Part shown: positions 5,663-5,863 of the stretch, in pieces
Position numbering within the stretch: position 1 is the first letter of the stretch
Layout: every line of letters begins with the position of its first letter
Source of the DNA: Streptosporangiaceae bacterium
GTDB taxonomy: Bacteria; Actinomycetota; Actinomycetes; Streptosporangiales; Streptosporangiaceae
Assembly (NCBI GenBank): GCA_030045175.1
Contig: JASIBM010000583.1
Location: 1 to 5,863, forward strand
Length of the DNA: 5,863 nucleotides
Direction: 5' to 3'
Made by a program: the position numbers and the translations under genes
The notes under the pieces: model-generated
Told to the model about the DNA's origin: nothing
The model's input: only the letters and a program-made list of their open reading frames with translations
Database searches by the model: none

Positions 5663-5691
5663 TTGACACTGCTGCTCGTACTGGCCAGACT
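5663..5691 (+). promoter_or_regulatory. Candidate promoter for the gene at 5769
   Basis: A perfect TTGACA (5663-5668) is followed after 17 bases by CAGACT (5686-5691), which has the A and final T of TANNNT. Start would fall near 5698, leaving a ~70-base leader with a proper ribosome site. Two short inverted repeats overlap it: TCAATCATTGA (5656-5666) on the -35 and GCCAGACTGGC (5684-5694) on the -10. Both are possible repressor contacts. Confidence 0.45.
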
Positions 5692-5768
5692 GGCAAGGAC
5701 CGGACCCTGATAAACCGCCCGCTTCATTCAACGCGGGGTGGAGTCGGCAACCAGCCTGGGAGGTAGCT

Positions 5769-5863
5769 GTGCGCGTACTCTACCGGCCTTTTAGGGTCGG
5801 CGTGATTGCCGTTACCGGGCTCGCCATGACAGGGGTAACGAGCGTATTCGCGATCACGGCCGC
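5769..5863 (+). CDS. Secreted or membrane protein, N-terminus only (partial)
   Basis: The GTG at 5769 is preceded at five bases by GGGAGG (5758-5763), a strong ribosome site. The frame then stays open to the window end, giving 31 codons. The peptide begins MRVLYRPFR, a basic n-region, followed by a hydrophobic stretch of about 20 residues (VGVIAVTGLAMTGVTSVFAI) and then TAA, where an A-x-A-like signal-peptidase site could lie. This is a standard Sec signal-peptide layout, though an N-terminal membrane anchor is also possible. The mature domain lies outside the window, so the function is unknown. The likely promoter is TTGACA/CAGACT at 5663-5691. Confidence 0.7.
   Translation, partial: MRVLYRPFRVGVIAVTGLAMTGVTSVFAITA

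Larger units (their letters stand above)
5454..5768. other. Intergenic region, A+T-rich for this window
   Basis: No convincing gene is seen on either strand. By hand count, 5461-5580 is about 45% A+T, well above the coding regions. It contains stretches such as TATAAC, TAGAAT (5543-5548) and AGAATAT that could be promoter elements, but without matching -35 boxes. Further right are an inverted repeat (5582-5605) and a TTGACA promoter candidate (5663-5691) leading to the gene at 5769. I see no tRNA and no riboswitch I can defend. Confidence 0.6.

Noticed and set aside
5586..5666. 26-codon frame starting at ATG 5586 (MPGRSWRLLGRG...)
   Set aside because: There is no well-placed ribosome site, the content is Arg-rich, and it overlaps the inverted repeat and promoter candidate; probably chance.
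5698..5768. Leader containing GGGGTGGAGTCGGCAACC, considered as a c-di-AMP (ydaO-type) riboswitch before an exported protein gene
   Set aside because: Only a short stretch is suggestive; the other conserved blocks and the usual length (well over 100 bases) are missing. A covariance-model search would decide.

Overview
The window looks like chromosomal DNA from a very high-GC actinomycete (Actinomycetota, filamentous or soil type). The evidence is strong G/C preference at third codon positions, GTG starts, apparently leaderless promoters, and protein families typical of the group. I cannot name the genus from sequence alone.

Layout. The first ~49 bases are probably the 3' end of an upstream gene, followed by a 50-bp hairpin (86-135) and nine tandem 8-bp units (135-206). 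Then comes a gene for a membrane-anchored, probably extracytoplasmic beta-propeller-like protein of unknown function (287-1483, +). Its end overlaps by 42 bp the end of a convergent GNAT N-acetyltransferase gene (1442-1996, -). The acetyltransferase gene is divergent from an HxlR-family winged-helix regulator gene (2048-2527, +). The 51-bp divergent intergenic region is packed: a 25-bp palindrome (2018-2042) lies inside two back-to-back promoter candidates, and both candidates place transcription start on or next to the start codon.

Downstream of the regulator, on the same strand, are a flavin-dependent Baeyer-Villiger-type monooxygenase (2618-4147) and an HSL-family (fold-3) alpha/beta-hydrolase (4144-5106). 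They are joined by an ATGA stop/start overlap. The pair suggests a two-step route: oxygen insertion into a ketone to give an ester or lactone, then hydrolysis to acid plus alcohol. The HxlR protein is the natural candidate regulator, and the palindrome its candidate operator. The substrate is not readable from the sequence.

The hydrolase gene is closed by a second copy of the 50-bp hairpin (5132-5181), in inverted orientation relative to the first. Beyond it are a perfect 16-bp palindrome (5217-5232), a doubtful small membrane-protein ORF (5238-5453), and about 300 bp of comparatively A+T-rich, apparently non-coding DNA with a promoter candidate. Last is the first 31 codons of a gene for a protein with a signal-peptide-like N-terminus, which runs off the window (5769-5863).

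The most noteworthy points are the compact divergent control region, the paired 50-bp palindromic elements behind genes, the 16-bp palindrome, and the regulator-monooxygenase-hydrolase cassette. I see no CRISPR array, tRNA or rRNA gene, transposase or phage gene.
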